The notes: generated by a model not told the origin, from the letters alone. A DNA stretch of 64,000 nt from Oasisia sp. SBJ-2009 (GCA_964017155.1 OZ024857.1:14335402-14399401), one strand, 5' to 3'. Numbered from the stretch's first letter, positions 23,304 to 34,678 are shown. Made by a program: numbers and translations.

Positions 23304-23362
<59 letters not shown>
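23304..23362. repeat. (TA)n microsatellite
   Basis: A TA run in the intron between the first two coding exons of the minus gene. Confidence 0.95.
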
Positions 23363-23366
<4 letters not shown>

Positions 23367-23424
23367 CTTATTAAAATTGTAAAATCTATTACGGTTAATT
23401 GTTGTATGTGATATTTAATATTAC

Positions 23425-23550
23425 CTCAGTTGAACGAATACGTGCGTCCTGTAATTGTTGTATTCGTTCAGCATCTATTGTGCTGAATCTCCCTCTAACT
23501 CCTCTCCCTCCTCTCCCTCCTCTCGTCCTAACTCGGTTGCGGGGTGGCAT
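23425..23550 (-). CDS. P2X7-type zinc-domain gene, first coding exon
   Basis: ATG at 23550 follows an acceptor immediately (TGTAAACAG|ATG), so the 5' untranslated leader is spliced from upstream. The exon encodes 42 residues, MPPRNRVRTRGGRGGRGVRG then FSTIDAERIQQLQDARIRST, and ends ACTGAG|GTAATA in phase 0, matching the next exon. The RGG-rich start suggests nucleic-acid binding (inference). Confidence 0.65.
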
Positions 23551-23980
23551 CTGTTTACATAAAAAGGCATGGATGAACTTAATAACATGTTCACTAAACA
23601 ATAATTTAGTACTGCATATTCCACAAATACTTTCTCAGTTGTTATGACAACTCACACATTTGGATTATTACACATGAACATCTAAACTTTGTCATTTGAA
23701 AGTGTTCACTGGAAGCCAATTTAAACATTACATATAGGCATGCTGGTAGTTGTATAACACTACTTGAAATGTTTGCATAATTAAAATACAAAGCTACATA
23801 ATTGCATTAATACAAAATATCGTAACTAAAATGTTCAACATTTTAACACGCGCACACTTGATATGTGATTACATATTCACTACTACCGACGCAGTGGTAA
23901 TTACACAGGCCGCCAGTACAAGTGATGACCCAATGTTAATGAACAGGGCGATCTTTCATTTTCTTATCTAACAACATACA

Positions 23981-24248
23981 GCCGCCAAACGTCTCCTCAC
24001 ATATGTTGTATACAACAACACACATAAGGTTACAAAATTAAACCATATTATTGAGAAAAAAAGAAAAAAAATCGCGCAAAACTCCGTGGCAACTCGACAT
24101 CATCGCCGCCGACGGCAGGACGAAGTGAAGTGTAGCTCGTACTGTGATCACCGTAATATCGGTATTGTTACGACGGGCGACGATTGCCAGCAGTGTACGG
24201 GTAATATCTGGGGCTAAGGTGTATCAAACATGTGTTTGGCGGCTGTAA
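23981..24248. mobile_element. MITE with ACAGCCGCCAAAC ends, about 268 bp
   Basis: The left end is ACAGCCGCCAAACGTCTCC and the right end is the complement of GTTACAGCCGCCAAACAC. The same terminal words bound the 27258-29363 element (AACAGCCGCCAAACTTCTCC), so this is probably a short member of that family. It is nested in element 2 near the 5' end of the minus gene. Confidence 0.7.
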
Positions 24249-24436
24249 CACTAAGATTTAGGGGCCGTTTTCATGCTTAGCTTAGCCCTACGTCAGAAAG
24301 TAAATGATCGCCATGACTGGCACATAACTCGCAATTATTATTAATATTGACTAATTCATGATGAATTAATATTCCATTATCCATCGTACATCTTTATATT
24401 ATCAATCGTGACTATAATACGTAGTTATTACGTACC

Positions 24437-24700
24437 TTCCACTCGACCTATCTCCGAAGCACGTGCTCGCTCTTCCCGGTTGTTGATGTTTGCGTAAGCT
24501 TGCCTGGATGTTTTGGTCTCGTATAAACCACGTGACAAAAAAAGCATAGGACGACGGCAGATGCTGGTTGTTTCGACAGTTATACCCGGTGTAACGGCGA
24601 TTCTTTTTTCATGATAAAAAAAATGACAAATACGCATTCTAAAAAATTTCTGACTATGCATACTAGTTAAACTATTAACACTTTACACATTTGGTGACAA
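24437..24700 (-). promoter_or_regulatory. Putative 5' leader exon of the P2X7-type gene
   Basis: The minus strand ends GTGGAAG|GTACGTAAT at 24437, a good donor. Since the first coding exon begins exactly at an acceptor, this is the likely upstream untranslated exon. The segment including the donor is conserved in the second copy at 46665-46960, where the open frame seen here (MHSQKFFRMR...) is not kept. That argues it is leader rather than coding. Confidence 0.45.
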
Positions 24701-24803
24701 AAGAACCAGTTTGGCGATTAGCAAACGAGTGGAGGAAGTACCTTTAACTTTTAGGTGACTGTCTACCTATTTACACAGTAACCCATAGACAACAGTTACT
24801 GCT

Positions 24804-24900
24804 GGGACCACTTTCATGAAGCCGTGTAACTTCATGAGACCAATTTAACGTTCGCGCAGCTAAATCTACGTAGTATTGACCTAGTTTGGTCCCAGTGGCA
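24804..24900. mobile_element. Very short MITE (about 95 bp) with CTGGGACCA ends
   Basis: The left end is GCTGGGACCACTTTCATGAAG and the right end is the complement of CACTGGGACCAAACTAGG. Its interior word TTTCATGAAGCCGTGTAACTT resembles the right end of element 1 (TTTCACAAAACCGTGTAACTT), so they may be related. Confidence 0.45.
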
Positions 24901-24947
24901 GTGGTGAATACCTGCTTGTGACGTGTGTGCTGTGTCTGAACAACCTT

Positions 24948-25366
24948 TGGTACTTTTGCAGTTTAGGCCCGCACCTCGAAAAAACCATCAAAATGTTCAC
25001 CTACGATGACCAAACTTCGCATGGTGTATCTACTACACCTGTATTACGCGTATGCACTTGTCACGTGATCAAAAAATAATAATTAATGCCTGAAATCGAT
25101 CAAAATGTGTACGTAAATAATGCGCTTTCCTCGTCGAGTTACTACCGCCACAGTGAACTCCGTCAGGTGGCGCCGAGGAAAGGGCGTTATTTACGTACAC
25201 ATTTTGATAGATTTCAGGCATTAATAATTATTTGTGGATCGTGTGACAAGTGTATACGCGTAGACCGTAGTACAGGTATAGTAGATACACCATGCGAAAT
25301 TTGGTCATCGTAGGTGAACATTTTGATTGTTTTTTCGAGGTGCGGGCCTAAACTGCAAAAGTACCC
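24948..25366. mobile_element. Palindromic MITE, 419 bp, TSD AACCTT, with empty site in the window
   Basis: The two halves (centre about 25157) are near-perfect inverted copies starting GGTACTTTTGCAGTTTAGG. AACCTT lies on both sides (24942-24947 and 25367-25372). The paralogous end of element 1, read in reverse complement (8925-8880), has TCTGAACAATCTTTTTCTTTC without any insertion, giving the exact empty site. A transcript of either strand would fold into a long hairpin. No coding capacity. Confidence 0.9.
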
Positions 25367-25695
25367 AACCTTTTTCTTTCTAGCTGCCGCCTTTGAAGTT
25401 CGTCTAGCAAATGGGAAGCTATGATGAATGTAAAGGATATCCAGTGTAAATATTAAAAATAATTTTGTTGAGAGTGGGCGTGTCGGGAGCATACCGTACA
25501 TATTTCACCTTCAGGAGCATACCGTAAATATTTCAACTAGCGTAAAGTTACGGCTATTAAATACATGGTGCAGCTAAGTGCAACGATGGAGCAGACTCAT
25601 GAAACGCAACTAGCGCAACTTTACGACGTTTTAGTGTTTTCGATGGTTTATCGTCCGCTACGACGTGGTAAGTATGCTCCATGAAACTGGGCCCT
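25367..25695. repeat. Right terminal inverted repeat of element 2
   Basis: It is the inverted copy of 8577-8925, ending CCATGAAACTGGGCCC. Internal words shared by both include AGCTGCCGCCTTTG, GGATATCCAGTGTAAA, GCGCAACTTTACGACGTTTT and CGCTACGACGT. Confidence 0.85.
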
Positions 25696-25915
25696 GGTAT
25701 TAAAGATTGTTGTTTTAAATGTTTTTTTCTTTGACCTGACCTAGTCAAAAACATGAACCTCTGATTTCGCAGGTTTTTTTTATGTTGAAGCATACATATA
25801 TGGCAAGAATCAATATAATTTGTATCATGCGGAATTGAATATTTTGGGTGTTATGAATGTAAAAAACATTTCCTACAACACATTAATACTGATATATAGG
25901 TCAATAAATATTGTC
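25696..25915 (+). repeat. Family X repeat, 3' part (copy X1 resumed / X2)
   Basis: It matches 49685-49870: TGATTTCGCAGGTTTTTTTTATG, GAAGCATACATAT and the GCAATTGAATA / GGAATTGAATA word. It is in the same orientation as the 8440-8576 part. Confidence 0.65.
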
Positions 25916-25916
25916 G

Positions 25917-26600
25917 AGTTGCCACCCTATTATGTACTATAGGGAACCTGGAAATGGTTGGTAGTGTAAGGTTTTTGCTGAATCATATAGAGTATGTGTC
26001 CCTGAACTCAAGTTCGTGGGATGGCAATGCGCCATCCTTGGGCAACTTGTGGGAACCAGGAAAATCTAGATGGCTGCCGTGATCCTGGTAAATTACAAAA
26101 TGTATTCATCTTTACACTACATCATGCTAGGAACAATTATTTTACGTAAACGCAAGCTTTGGCGTATGAGGAATTCAATGGAACCGTTGATAGTAATGTC
26201 CGACTATGTTCAAATGACCAAAATTCAAAATTGCCGCCATTTTCACCAACAATAGCCAAAATCGAGCATAATTTGATTGACTTATGTTATATAAATATGA
26301 TTTTATTTTGTCCATACCCATATTTTGCCATATCAGTAATTCAAAGAAACCATTTCTACTGATGCCCGCCTATTAAACCCGATTACTATTCAAAATGGCT
26401 ATCATTTTATCCGAAAATATGTAAGTGCCACGATGATGTGCCTATTCGTAAGTTTTAGCATACGGACAAGAACATATTACTGGCGACACTAATACTGCCT
26501 TAATTATTCGTAAAATAAAGACATGCAATATTTCAACATACGAGGAATTGAACGTAATCATGTTCAATCTTCATTTTCAATTTCATCTACCAACAATTGT
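25917..26600. repeat. Inverted partner of the right part of element 1
   Basis: GTCGAGTTGCCACCCTAT opens a segment that is the inverted copy of 12400-13100. It carries the same spaced words like AAAATTGCCGCCATTTT. It is probably a solo end of a related element. Confidence 0.7.
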
Positions 26601-26616
26601 TAATATATTTCAAATA

Positions 26617-27250
26617 ACTGGTTTGACCTAACAAAACCATATCGCTGTTTTTTTTTTATGTTGAAGCATACATATATAACAAGAATCTGTAGACGTTTGA
26701 TCGTGCGCAATTGAATAGTTCAGGAGTTATGAATTTTAAAACATTTTCTTGCACTGCATTAATGTTGAAATATAGGCCCAGAAGTAGAATCCACCATACG
26801 TTTGGTCAATCTGACCATCATTTATTCATGGTCAGGTAATTTTGATGATCTCTATCTCTGGTGTTAGCAATGTCTAGATATAAATCACGACTATTTGATC
26901 TAACCTTGGCTACCTGGTGACTTTCTAGATGTGATAATTTGTCTCCAAAGGCCATATATTAAATGACCTTTTATTGTCTCTGCTATATGTAGGTTATCGT
27001 ATTACTTATACAAATACCAACAGATAAAGGTATTTACTGCATTTGCAGAGAATATACAAAGAAACAAACAGGACATTCTTTGATGGCAGCATCAATTTGC
27101 ATACTGATAGATTAAAGGGAAAACAAAGTCAATGTTTGGATCATATGGGATTAACAGAGTGAATAAAAAGTAACAACTTCCAACAACAATCATATTTTTA
27201 ACGTCAGTGGTTTACCAGGAAAAAAATGTAAAACACATAGACATAGAAAG
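26617..27250 (+). repeat. Family X repeat (copy X3)
   Basis: TTGACCTAACAAAACCATATCGC repeats the content of 25734-25915 at about 70-75% identity by eye and runs on with sequence found inverted at 30010-30300. Confidence 0.6.
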
Positions 27251-27257
27251 TCTACAG

Positions 27258-29363
27258 ACTACGCCATTTTAGAAACAAAATGACGTCAGAGAGTCTTCTT
27301 GGTCGGCGTGAACTGTGCATGCATATTATTATCTGTTACTTTCTAACCTAACCACGAAAACGACCGCCAACAGCCGCCAAACTTCTCCCCACATTTCTTA
27401 CATACATATACATACACTACATTACAAAAAAATCACTTGTATTCGTCTAACGAAGAAAATTCATAACAGAAACGCAAATCTTGGCGAACGGCAACTCGAC
27501 AACTTCGACTACCGTAAACTCGCTATTATAAGTTAGCTTTACACAAAATACCGCTAGATGGCGCGCGAATATTTATTAACCTTACTGCATTCGCACGCGC
27601 GAATTAGTTTAATTAATTATAAATAATATAATAATAATTAGCTGCATCACTATGATCTACAGAAAATGTTAAACGGCAAACTAAGGCAACGCTTTGGTGA
27701 TATGGGTCTAATAGAGTTGATAAAAAATAACAATTTAATATACAAATATATAATTTTATTAGTTTATTTTATATAGCGCCAAATCCACAATTCTCTTCTC
27801 TTCTATTCAACATACTGTTATTAAAGTATATGCAATAATAAGAATGCTACCCACAGGTAATATTTAAAAATAAATATTAAAAATACATGTGTCTGGATAA
27901 TTATCCAAAATTGCCTATTAGTTATAAAAGAAAAAGGAAATTACGTGTTTTTCAATGAAGTCACATTGTTTATTTCATCAATATTTCTATAAACATCCCG
28001 CGTGTACTGCGAGCATGCAAGCTTATATTACATAAGCGATGTTTTAACAATAATAACTAAAACAATAACATGTTAATATTACTGTTTTTAAATCCTTCTT
28101 TTTCTACCACCATAATATTTCCCATATATTCATATTCCTTTTTACATTTTAGAGATTTATTGTTCCGATAATTAATAAAGTGTCTTGTTCAAAAATAATA
28201 ATTATTACATATCTGATGGTGGAAATGTCATTCATGAGTAGAACAAATAGCTTCAGTAATATGTTCTTATGCATAATGGTTGTGTATGTGCTGAATAAAA
28301 ATTATTATTACGTCGTACTTATTTTACTACTTTAATTATTTATTACTATTAACCATACTTTTATATTCATTTATTTCAATTGTTGTTATGTAATTTGTAT
28401 GTTTATTTATGACTGATAGGTCAGCTTAGTTAATGATATAGAAACATGTATTTTCATTATTTATTTTTAAATAATATTATCTGTGAGTAGTTTTCTCTTT
28501 ATTGTATTTTTAATAGCATTATTTTGTGAAGCGCCACAAACAATTATGGATGTGGCGCTACATAAATAAAATATTATATTATAATAAAAACAATTGTTTG
28601 TTTATTTATTATAGCGCCACATCCAATTTAAACTTGTTCATGGCGTTTTACATACATTAAAATGCTAAACAACAAATACACACCAGAAGAAAAAAAACAA
28701 ATATACTAGAAACATATATGAACAATTATAAAAATAAAATATCAATATAAAAATAATAAAACTTATAATTTCCTGCAAATCATAGTGATGATAATAATTA
28801 ATTATTATTATTATATTATTTATAAGTAATTAAACTATTTCGCGCGTGTGAAGTAAAACAATTTTGTGTAAAGCTTTTAAAAGCGATTTTACGGTACCGC
28901 TGAGCGGCCGAACAAGTTGTACTCGAGGTCTGCGCGTTTTTGTGTGTGAATTTTCTTCGTCAGAGGAATGCAAGAGATTTTATTACATAATGTAGTGTAT
29001 GCATATGTATGTAAGATATGTGAGGAGAAGTTTGGCGGCTGTTGGTGGTCGTTTTGATGGTTAGGTCAATCAAATCGGGTCGTCTAGGATCCGCGCTGTG
29101 TCTGTGACTGTCCAAACGAATCCACCGAACCACTGTTTCAGTTCTGCTCGATTCATAGGTTAACAAGAAGACATCTTACTGATACTGTCTTTCACTGTAC
29201 TATTACTATAAGCGTTTGAGGAACAGTGTGGCATATTGATGTCGCGATTTCGTTGTAAACCGACGTAAGGCAACTTTTAGCGTACCGCTTGGCTCTCGAT
29301 CTGTTATGACAGCTGAACCAGCAGACGACTCTCTGACGTATTACTTTTCCAAACTGCTGGGTT
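27258..29363. mobile_element. Foldback element 3, about 2.1 kb, non-coding
   Basis: Inverted ends include ACGTCAGAGAGTC (27283 and 29340), ACCTAACCA...AAAACGACC and CCAACAGCCGCCAAACTTCTCC (27366 and 29030). The arms are roughly 350-400 bases. The interior is AT-rich with GCGCCACATCC words (27775, 28525, 28612) like 3' ends of SINE-type repeats. No gene is seen. It is inserted between family X copies. Confidence 0.75.
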
Positions 29364-29799
29364 GTGATTGGTTGCAAGGTCCAAGATGGGCCGGTTCATA
29401 GTGTCGGTGATTTAGCTAGATTTTCCCACTTTAAGACCACTTTCTGAGGTAACCACTAAGGTGAAAAATTGGATTGTAGATGCAAATGATTAGCTAGTGT
29501 AAACTCTTTTAGGTGCATAACACTAAACTGTAGCCTTTTTTTTCACTTTAAGTGATAAATTTTGTTCTGACTACACCACTAGAGCAGCATTGGGGTGATC
29601 AACATTTAAAATGCCATTTAAGTTCTTTAAAGGAGTGTCGTGTGCCTGGTGACACTTTCTGCAATTGCTACCACGTACAAATATGCTTCAAAATAGAAAG
29701 TCACCAAAAGTTGAGATTATTTGATTTTTGCAATATCAGGTCAAAATCAAGCTAGTTTTGCAAAATGTTATTCAAAATTATGATATGCTTTTGATTGGG

Positions 29800-30310
29800 T
29801 ACAAAGAGAGACAGAACTTTATTATACATTAAAAAATACTACCAATATGTAGGCTGCATAGTTGCCAGGTAGCTAACATCATGCCAACCTTTGGTGACAT
29901 GATTTGACCATGACAAAATGGATGGTCAGATTGACATGGTTTGCAACAAACACTTAGACTTATGAGTATAAACAAACAAGTTTTTCGTCACAGTCCAACA
30001 TGGACAACAAGTTAATATCTGTATCTGTTGGTATTTGTATCAGTAATAGAATAACCTGTATGTAGCAGAGACAACAAAAAGCCATTTAATATATGGCTTT
30101 TGGAGAAGGGTATTGACATGTACAAATCACCAAGCAATCAAGGTTAGATCAAATAGTTATGATTGTTATCCAGACATTTTTAACATCAGAGAAAGAGGTA
30201 ATGAAGATGACCTGATCATGCCTAAATGATGGTCAGATTGACCAAAAATATGATTGATTTGTAACATACATTCACGATTGTAAACTAATACACTCATTTT
30301 CACCCAATTT
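29800..30310 (-). repeat. Family X repeat (copy X4)
   Basis: Inverted relative to X3. It shares ACATGATTTGACCATGACAA-like and TTGGTATTTGTAT words with 26800-27010. Confidence 0.5.
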
Positions 30311-30329
30311 TTGGCAAGATGTTTTACCC

Positions 30330-30373
30330 ATGCACGCCCGGATGCACACGCGCACGCACGCACGCGCACGCAC

Positions 30374-30406
<33 letters not shown>

Positions 30407-30408
30407 CA
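30330..30408. repeat. (CGCA)n/(CA)n microsatellite
   Basis: A simple repeat embedded in family X sequence. A similar CA/TG tract sits at the corresponding place at 49985-50010. Confidence 0.9.
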
Positions 30409-31030
30409 GTACACCAGCACATCAATGTGTGGATACTGGATGGTAATGGTGATAACAGCAACAACAACATCTAGGACGTTAGCCACCGTTTGCATGCTAA
30501 CAAAGCATTATGACTACGTAGTACTTACTGCCTATATTTCAACATTATTTACTGCATTAATGCAGTAAGTGTAACAAAAAAATTTTAAATTCATAACTCC
30601 TGAAGTATTACATTTTGCATGATTGTCTACAGATTCTTGCAATGTATGTACGCTTCAAAATTTACAAAAATCAGAGAAATTTGTGACTACTTGTTTTTTG
30701 CTAGGTCAGGTTAAAGGTAAAACCTTTTGGTTTAAATATATTTAAAGGAAATGGTATATAAATTATTGTCTAATTAGATAGACAATTGTATTTACTTTAA
30801 CATGACAACAATATCACATATGTAGGTCACCTAGAAGTGGAGTTATGAATCTGGAAGATCGTCAGGTATGAAGGTCGGGTAAAAGTTTGATGTCCTCTAT
30901 CTTCATGACCAGAAGATCAGATTGATCTAAACATTGGTGGGATGCAGACTCGTGATCATAAACCAACATAACAAGTTTCAACAAATTCGAAGACGGTCAT
31001 GTACATTCTTGATTAATATGATGTGGAATG
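30409..31030 (-). repeat. Family X repeat (copy X5)
   Basis: It is nearly collinear with 50695-51275 (copy X7): CACCAGCACAT, TAATGGTGATA, CATATGTAGGTCACC, GATCGTCAGGTA. It is inverted relative to X1 and X6. Confidence 0.7.
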
Positions 31031-31149
31031 ACCCATGTGTTAGTGTTGTCGTGTAGATGGCTTACTTACTGTTCGTATTTCGTAGAATGGCTTCGTATGT
31101 TGTCCACCTATGTTAGCCAATAAACCATGGTCCCGCTGAACAGAACAGA

Positions 31150-31945
31150 ATAGAACAGGACAATACAGACCAGACCAGACCAGACCAGACCAGACCAGAC
31201 CAGACCAGACCAGACCAGACCAGACCAGACCAGACCAGACCAGACCAGACCAGACCAGACCAGACCAGACCAGACCAGACCAGACCAGACCAGACCAGAC
31301 CAGACCAGACCAGACCAGACCAGACCAGACCAGACCAGACCAGACCAGACCAGACCAGACCAGACCAGACCAGACCAGACCAGACCAGACCAGACCAGAC
31401 CACACCAGACCAGACCAGACCAGACCAGACCAGACCAGACCAGACCAGACCAGACCAGACCAGACCACACCAGACCACACCAGACCACACCAGACCACAC
31501 CAGACCACACCAGACCACACCAGACCACACCACACCAGACCACACCAGACCACACCAGACCACACCAGACAACACCAGACCAGACCAGACCAGACCAGAC
31601 CAGACCAGACCAGACCAGACCAGACCAGACCAGACCAGACCAGACCAGACCAGACCAGACCAGACCAGACCAGACCAGACCAGACCAGACCAGACCAGAC
31701 CAGACCAGACCAGAACAGAACAGAACAGAACAGAACAGAACAGAACAGAACAGAACAGAACAGAACAGAACAGAACAGAACAGAACAGAACAGAACAGAA
31801 CAGAACAGAACAGAACAGAACAGAACAGAACAGAACAGAACAGAACAGAACAGAACAGAACAGAACAGAACAGAACAGAACAGAACAGAACAGAACAGAA
31901 CAGAACAGAACAGAACAGAACAGAACAGAACAGAACAGAACGCTT
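31150..31945. repeat. Pentanucleotide array (CAGAC)n-(CACAC)-(CAGAA)n, about 0.8 kb
   Basis: The array is in blocks: CAGAC units, a central zone alternating CAGAC with CACAC (about 31400-31570), CAGAC again, then pure CAGAA from about 31711. The three long frames through it (VWSGL and FCSVL repeats) are artefacts. Flanks on both sides match 4980-5530 inverted, where the array is only about nine units. Confidence 0.97.
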
Positions 31946-32300
31946 ATATGACGTCACACAGACATACATGTAAATCAGTCACATATGCAACATGAGTACA
32001 CACACAATCTCGTACACGCCCGTTTCGTTATTAATATTCCGTACCAGTGAGTAGAATCGGGGTCAGGTGACTCTTATTAAGACGTAAAATGTCCCTTTTT
32101 TATTTGGGAATCAAGTATATGCTTCTTTTTACAAGATATCTATCTCATTTACGATTTTGGAGGTGCAATTTTGATGTGAGCATGAATGTCTAGTGATGTA
32201 TTAAGTCACCAGTTACTGGCATCAAATATATTTCATTTGTTAGTTTTATTGACACGTGTAATACTTTGATGATGTGGATATAATTATATTTACGTAACAA
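31946..32300 (-). repeat. LINE 3'-end repeat, inverted partner of 4980-5390
   Basis: It shares GACGTCA...GACATACATGTAAAT, ATTAATATTCCG, GTCACCAGTTACTG and TTTTATTGACA with the earlier region. Confidence 0.65.
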
Positions 32301-32514
32301 ACCTTTTTTTTATAAAATGAGAAACCCTGCAAATTGTGAATGTACTTTTGTCTCTGATTGAATTCAGGGTGTCATTTAGTTCATATTTAGCTGTAAAAGT
32401 GTGCACAGGGAGCTAGTCCATAGTATGTGACATCCATCACATGTTATATTATGTGTTTGACCATTAGGTTCAGCATTCGTCCCAAATCACAACATAAACG
32501 TCACACCTGAACCA

Positions 32515-32553
<39 letters not shown>

Positions 32554-32656
32554 CATACATACATACATACATACATACATACATACATACATACATACAT
32601 ACATACATACATACATACATACATACATACATACATACATACATACATACATACAT
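32515..32656. repeat. (TA)n-(CATA)n-(CATC)n microsatellite at a LINE 3' end
   Basis: It directly abuts the 3' end of the minus-strand LINE below (tail GATGATGATG then GTAT units when read on the minus strand), as expected for LINEs that end in microsatellites. Confidence 0.9.
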
Positions 32657-32689
32657 CATCATCATGCTGTCTGTCGCGATGCGACAAAG

Positions 32690-34230
32690 ACTGCTTCCAT
32701 CACTTGACTATTGCTCTGCATTTATCTCTCTGCTGTGAGAGTGATGTCCATAAGTCGGTCTTTATGTCTCTCAGCTTCAGGTTTCTCTTGATGGTATCCT
32801 TGAACCTGAGACGAGGGCGCCCTCTCCTTCTGTGACAAGACAGTTGAGAGTAGAGAATCTGCTTTGGTAGCCTGTCTAGTGACATCCTCAGGAGGTGTCC
32901 AGTCCACCGGAGATTCTTTCTGATCAGAAGATCTTCCATAGATGGCAGCCCTGTCCGTTCGAGTATGTCCTCATTTGTCATTTTGTCCATCCATGTTATT
33001 CTCACGATCGAACGCAGATGTCGCATCATGAAGGCATGCAGCTTTTTCATCTGTCGTCTGTACACTGTCCAGGCCTCGGCTCCGCATAGGAGGGTGGACA
33101 ACACGATTGCATGTTGCATGGATATCTTGCCTTTAACCCGCATGGATACATGGTTGTTGTTCCAGAGTCTCTGGCGCAGTCGACCGAAATATGCATTAGC
33201 CTTGGCCATAATCCTCTTTATTTTATCGTCAATGCATACATTACTTTATATAGTGATTCCGAATTAGGTGAATACCAGAACAGAGTTCAGCTTGTTTCCA
33301 TCAACCATGATATCCTCCTCTCAGGTTCTTGTACAGTTGGGTTGGTACACCACCTCGGTCTTCTTGATGTTCATCTTCAGGCCGAACATCTTTGACGCAT
33401 TGGAGAGAGCATCCACTATTTTCTGCATCTCTTCAGCAGAGTGGGTAACCAGTTCACTGACATCTGCGAATAGCAGCTCTCTCATCAGTATCCAAGTAGT
33501 CTTGGTCTTCGCTCTGAAGTGTGCGACGTTGGTCAGCGCTCTGTCTGGACTGTATGTATGGGAAAGCTTCGTCGAACATTGCTGATAGGAAGATAGAGAA
33601 GAGTGTGAGGGCCAGTACACAACCTTGCTTGACCTCACTTATAACACTGAACGATTCCGAGACTTCCCATCCAACACTAACATTCGCCAGCATTTCGGTA
33701 TGTAGAGCCTCACTCATAGTCTCCCAACTGTATCGAACGCCTTACTGAAGTCGACAAATACCATGTACAGTGGTCGGTACTGCTCAATGCACTTTTTCTT
33801 GTAGTTGTCGGAGACAAAATAACATAACCACGGTGCTGTGGTTAACTCTTAAGCCACATTGAATCTCTGGAACTACCTCTGGCATTATGTGGGTAGACAG
33901 TCTGTTGAGGAGGATCCTATGGAAAGAAGAGAGATTCCTCTAAAGTTCCCACAGTCTGTTCGATTATCTTTCTTGTAGATGGTTACAATGCTGGCATCCT
34001 TCCGTGTTTGTGGTACAGAACCCACCTCCCAGGCATTGGTGACTAGTTGGTGCAGTCTGCTGAACAGGTTGTCTCCTCCGTGCTTCCATACTTCAGCAAG
34101 AATTCCATCTTCACCAGGTGCTTTGCCAGCTTTCAGGCCGGCGATTGCTCTAGCCATCTCATCCATGGTTGGAATCACATCAAGGTTTGTCTTGGTAATG
34201 CGCTGCGGGATTATCCAGAGCTTCGTGATA
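32690..34230 (-). pseudogene. Decayed LINE reverse transcriptase with C-terminal region
   Basis: The minus strand reads IAGLKAGKAPGEDGILAEVW and FRGISLLSIG (RT N-terminal motifs, 34150-33930). It then continues with frameshifts through SVISEVKQGCVLALTLFSIF (33655-33600), the usual Q-G-C-x-L-x-P block, and the ALSNASKMFGLKMNIKKTEV region (33420-33355). It ends with an open C-terminal part (33209-32700) beginning MAKANAYFGRLRQRLWNNNH and containing LLCGAEAWTVYRRQMKKLHA and LRWTGHLLRM. The catalytic FADD-type box is lost. At least five frame changes or stops are present. Confidence 0.8.
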
Positions 34231-34400
34231 CATACATACGTACATATGTACATACGTACATACGTACGTACATACGTACGTACATACGTACATAGTGCAT
34301 ACATGCATACATGTATACATACATACATACACACACGCACGCACACACACACAAACAGACACAAACACACATACACACATAAAACATACATACATATATT
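34231..34400. repeat. (CATA)n/(CGTA)n microsatellite
   Basis: It is the inverted counterpart of the 732-1015 array within the shared duplicated segment (34205-34935 against about 200-1020). Confidence 0.9.
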
Positions 34401-34678
34401 CGAACATATCGTCTTACGAAATTTTTCTCGCGTCTAGTTGATACCAACCGTCCAACATTAAATTGTCATAACGTAGGAGCAGGTGGAACGATGTGGGATT
34501 AAAGTGTATACGGACTATGATTATCTTATTTTCGAGCCCTACTTGTAACAGTTGGGCGTCGTGCCAAACACACAGCCGGTGGGCTTCACGCCCGACAAGA
34601 GGCCATATTAATTTCCATAGGGGGCAGAACTGTAGGTTTAGTACCCAAGTTCTTCGTTGAACTGTATTTTGAACTTAC

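Larger units (their letters stand above)
13241..25695. mobile_element. Element 2: about 12.4 kb with two convergent spliced genes
   Basis: The interval lies between family X sequence ending near 13240 and family X sequence resuming at 25696, with about 60 bases of the X consensus missing between them. It contains a +-strand eight-exon transposase-like gene and a --strand P2X7-type zinc-domain gene meeting tail to tail at 21903-21911, plus at least three smaller nested elements. Its right end (25367-25695) is the inverted partner of the left end of element 1 (8577-8925). A matching left end near 13241 is not visible, so 13241 is only approximate. The alternative is one 17-kb element, 8577-25695, with 330-base inverted ends. 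Confidence 0.45.

Noticed and set aside
24428..24661. Minus-strand 77-residue frame as a coding first exon
   Set aside because: The homologous segment at 46665-46867 does not keep the frame and the first coding exon has its own ATG right after an acceptor, so it is more likely untranslated leader.
31040..31969. 309-residue frame with FCSVL and VWSGL repeats
   Set aside because: The pentanucleotide array has no stop in several frames. This is not a membrane protein.
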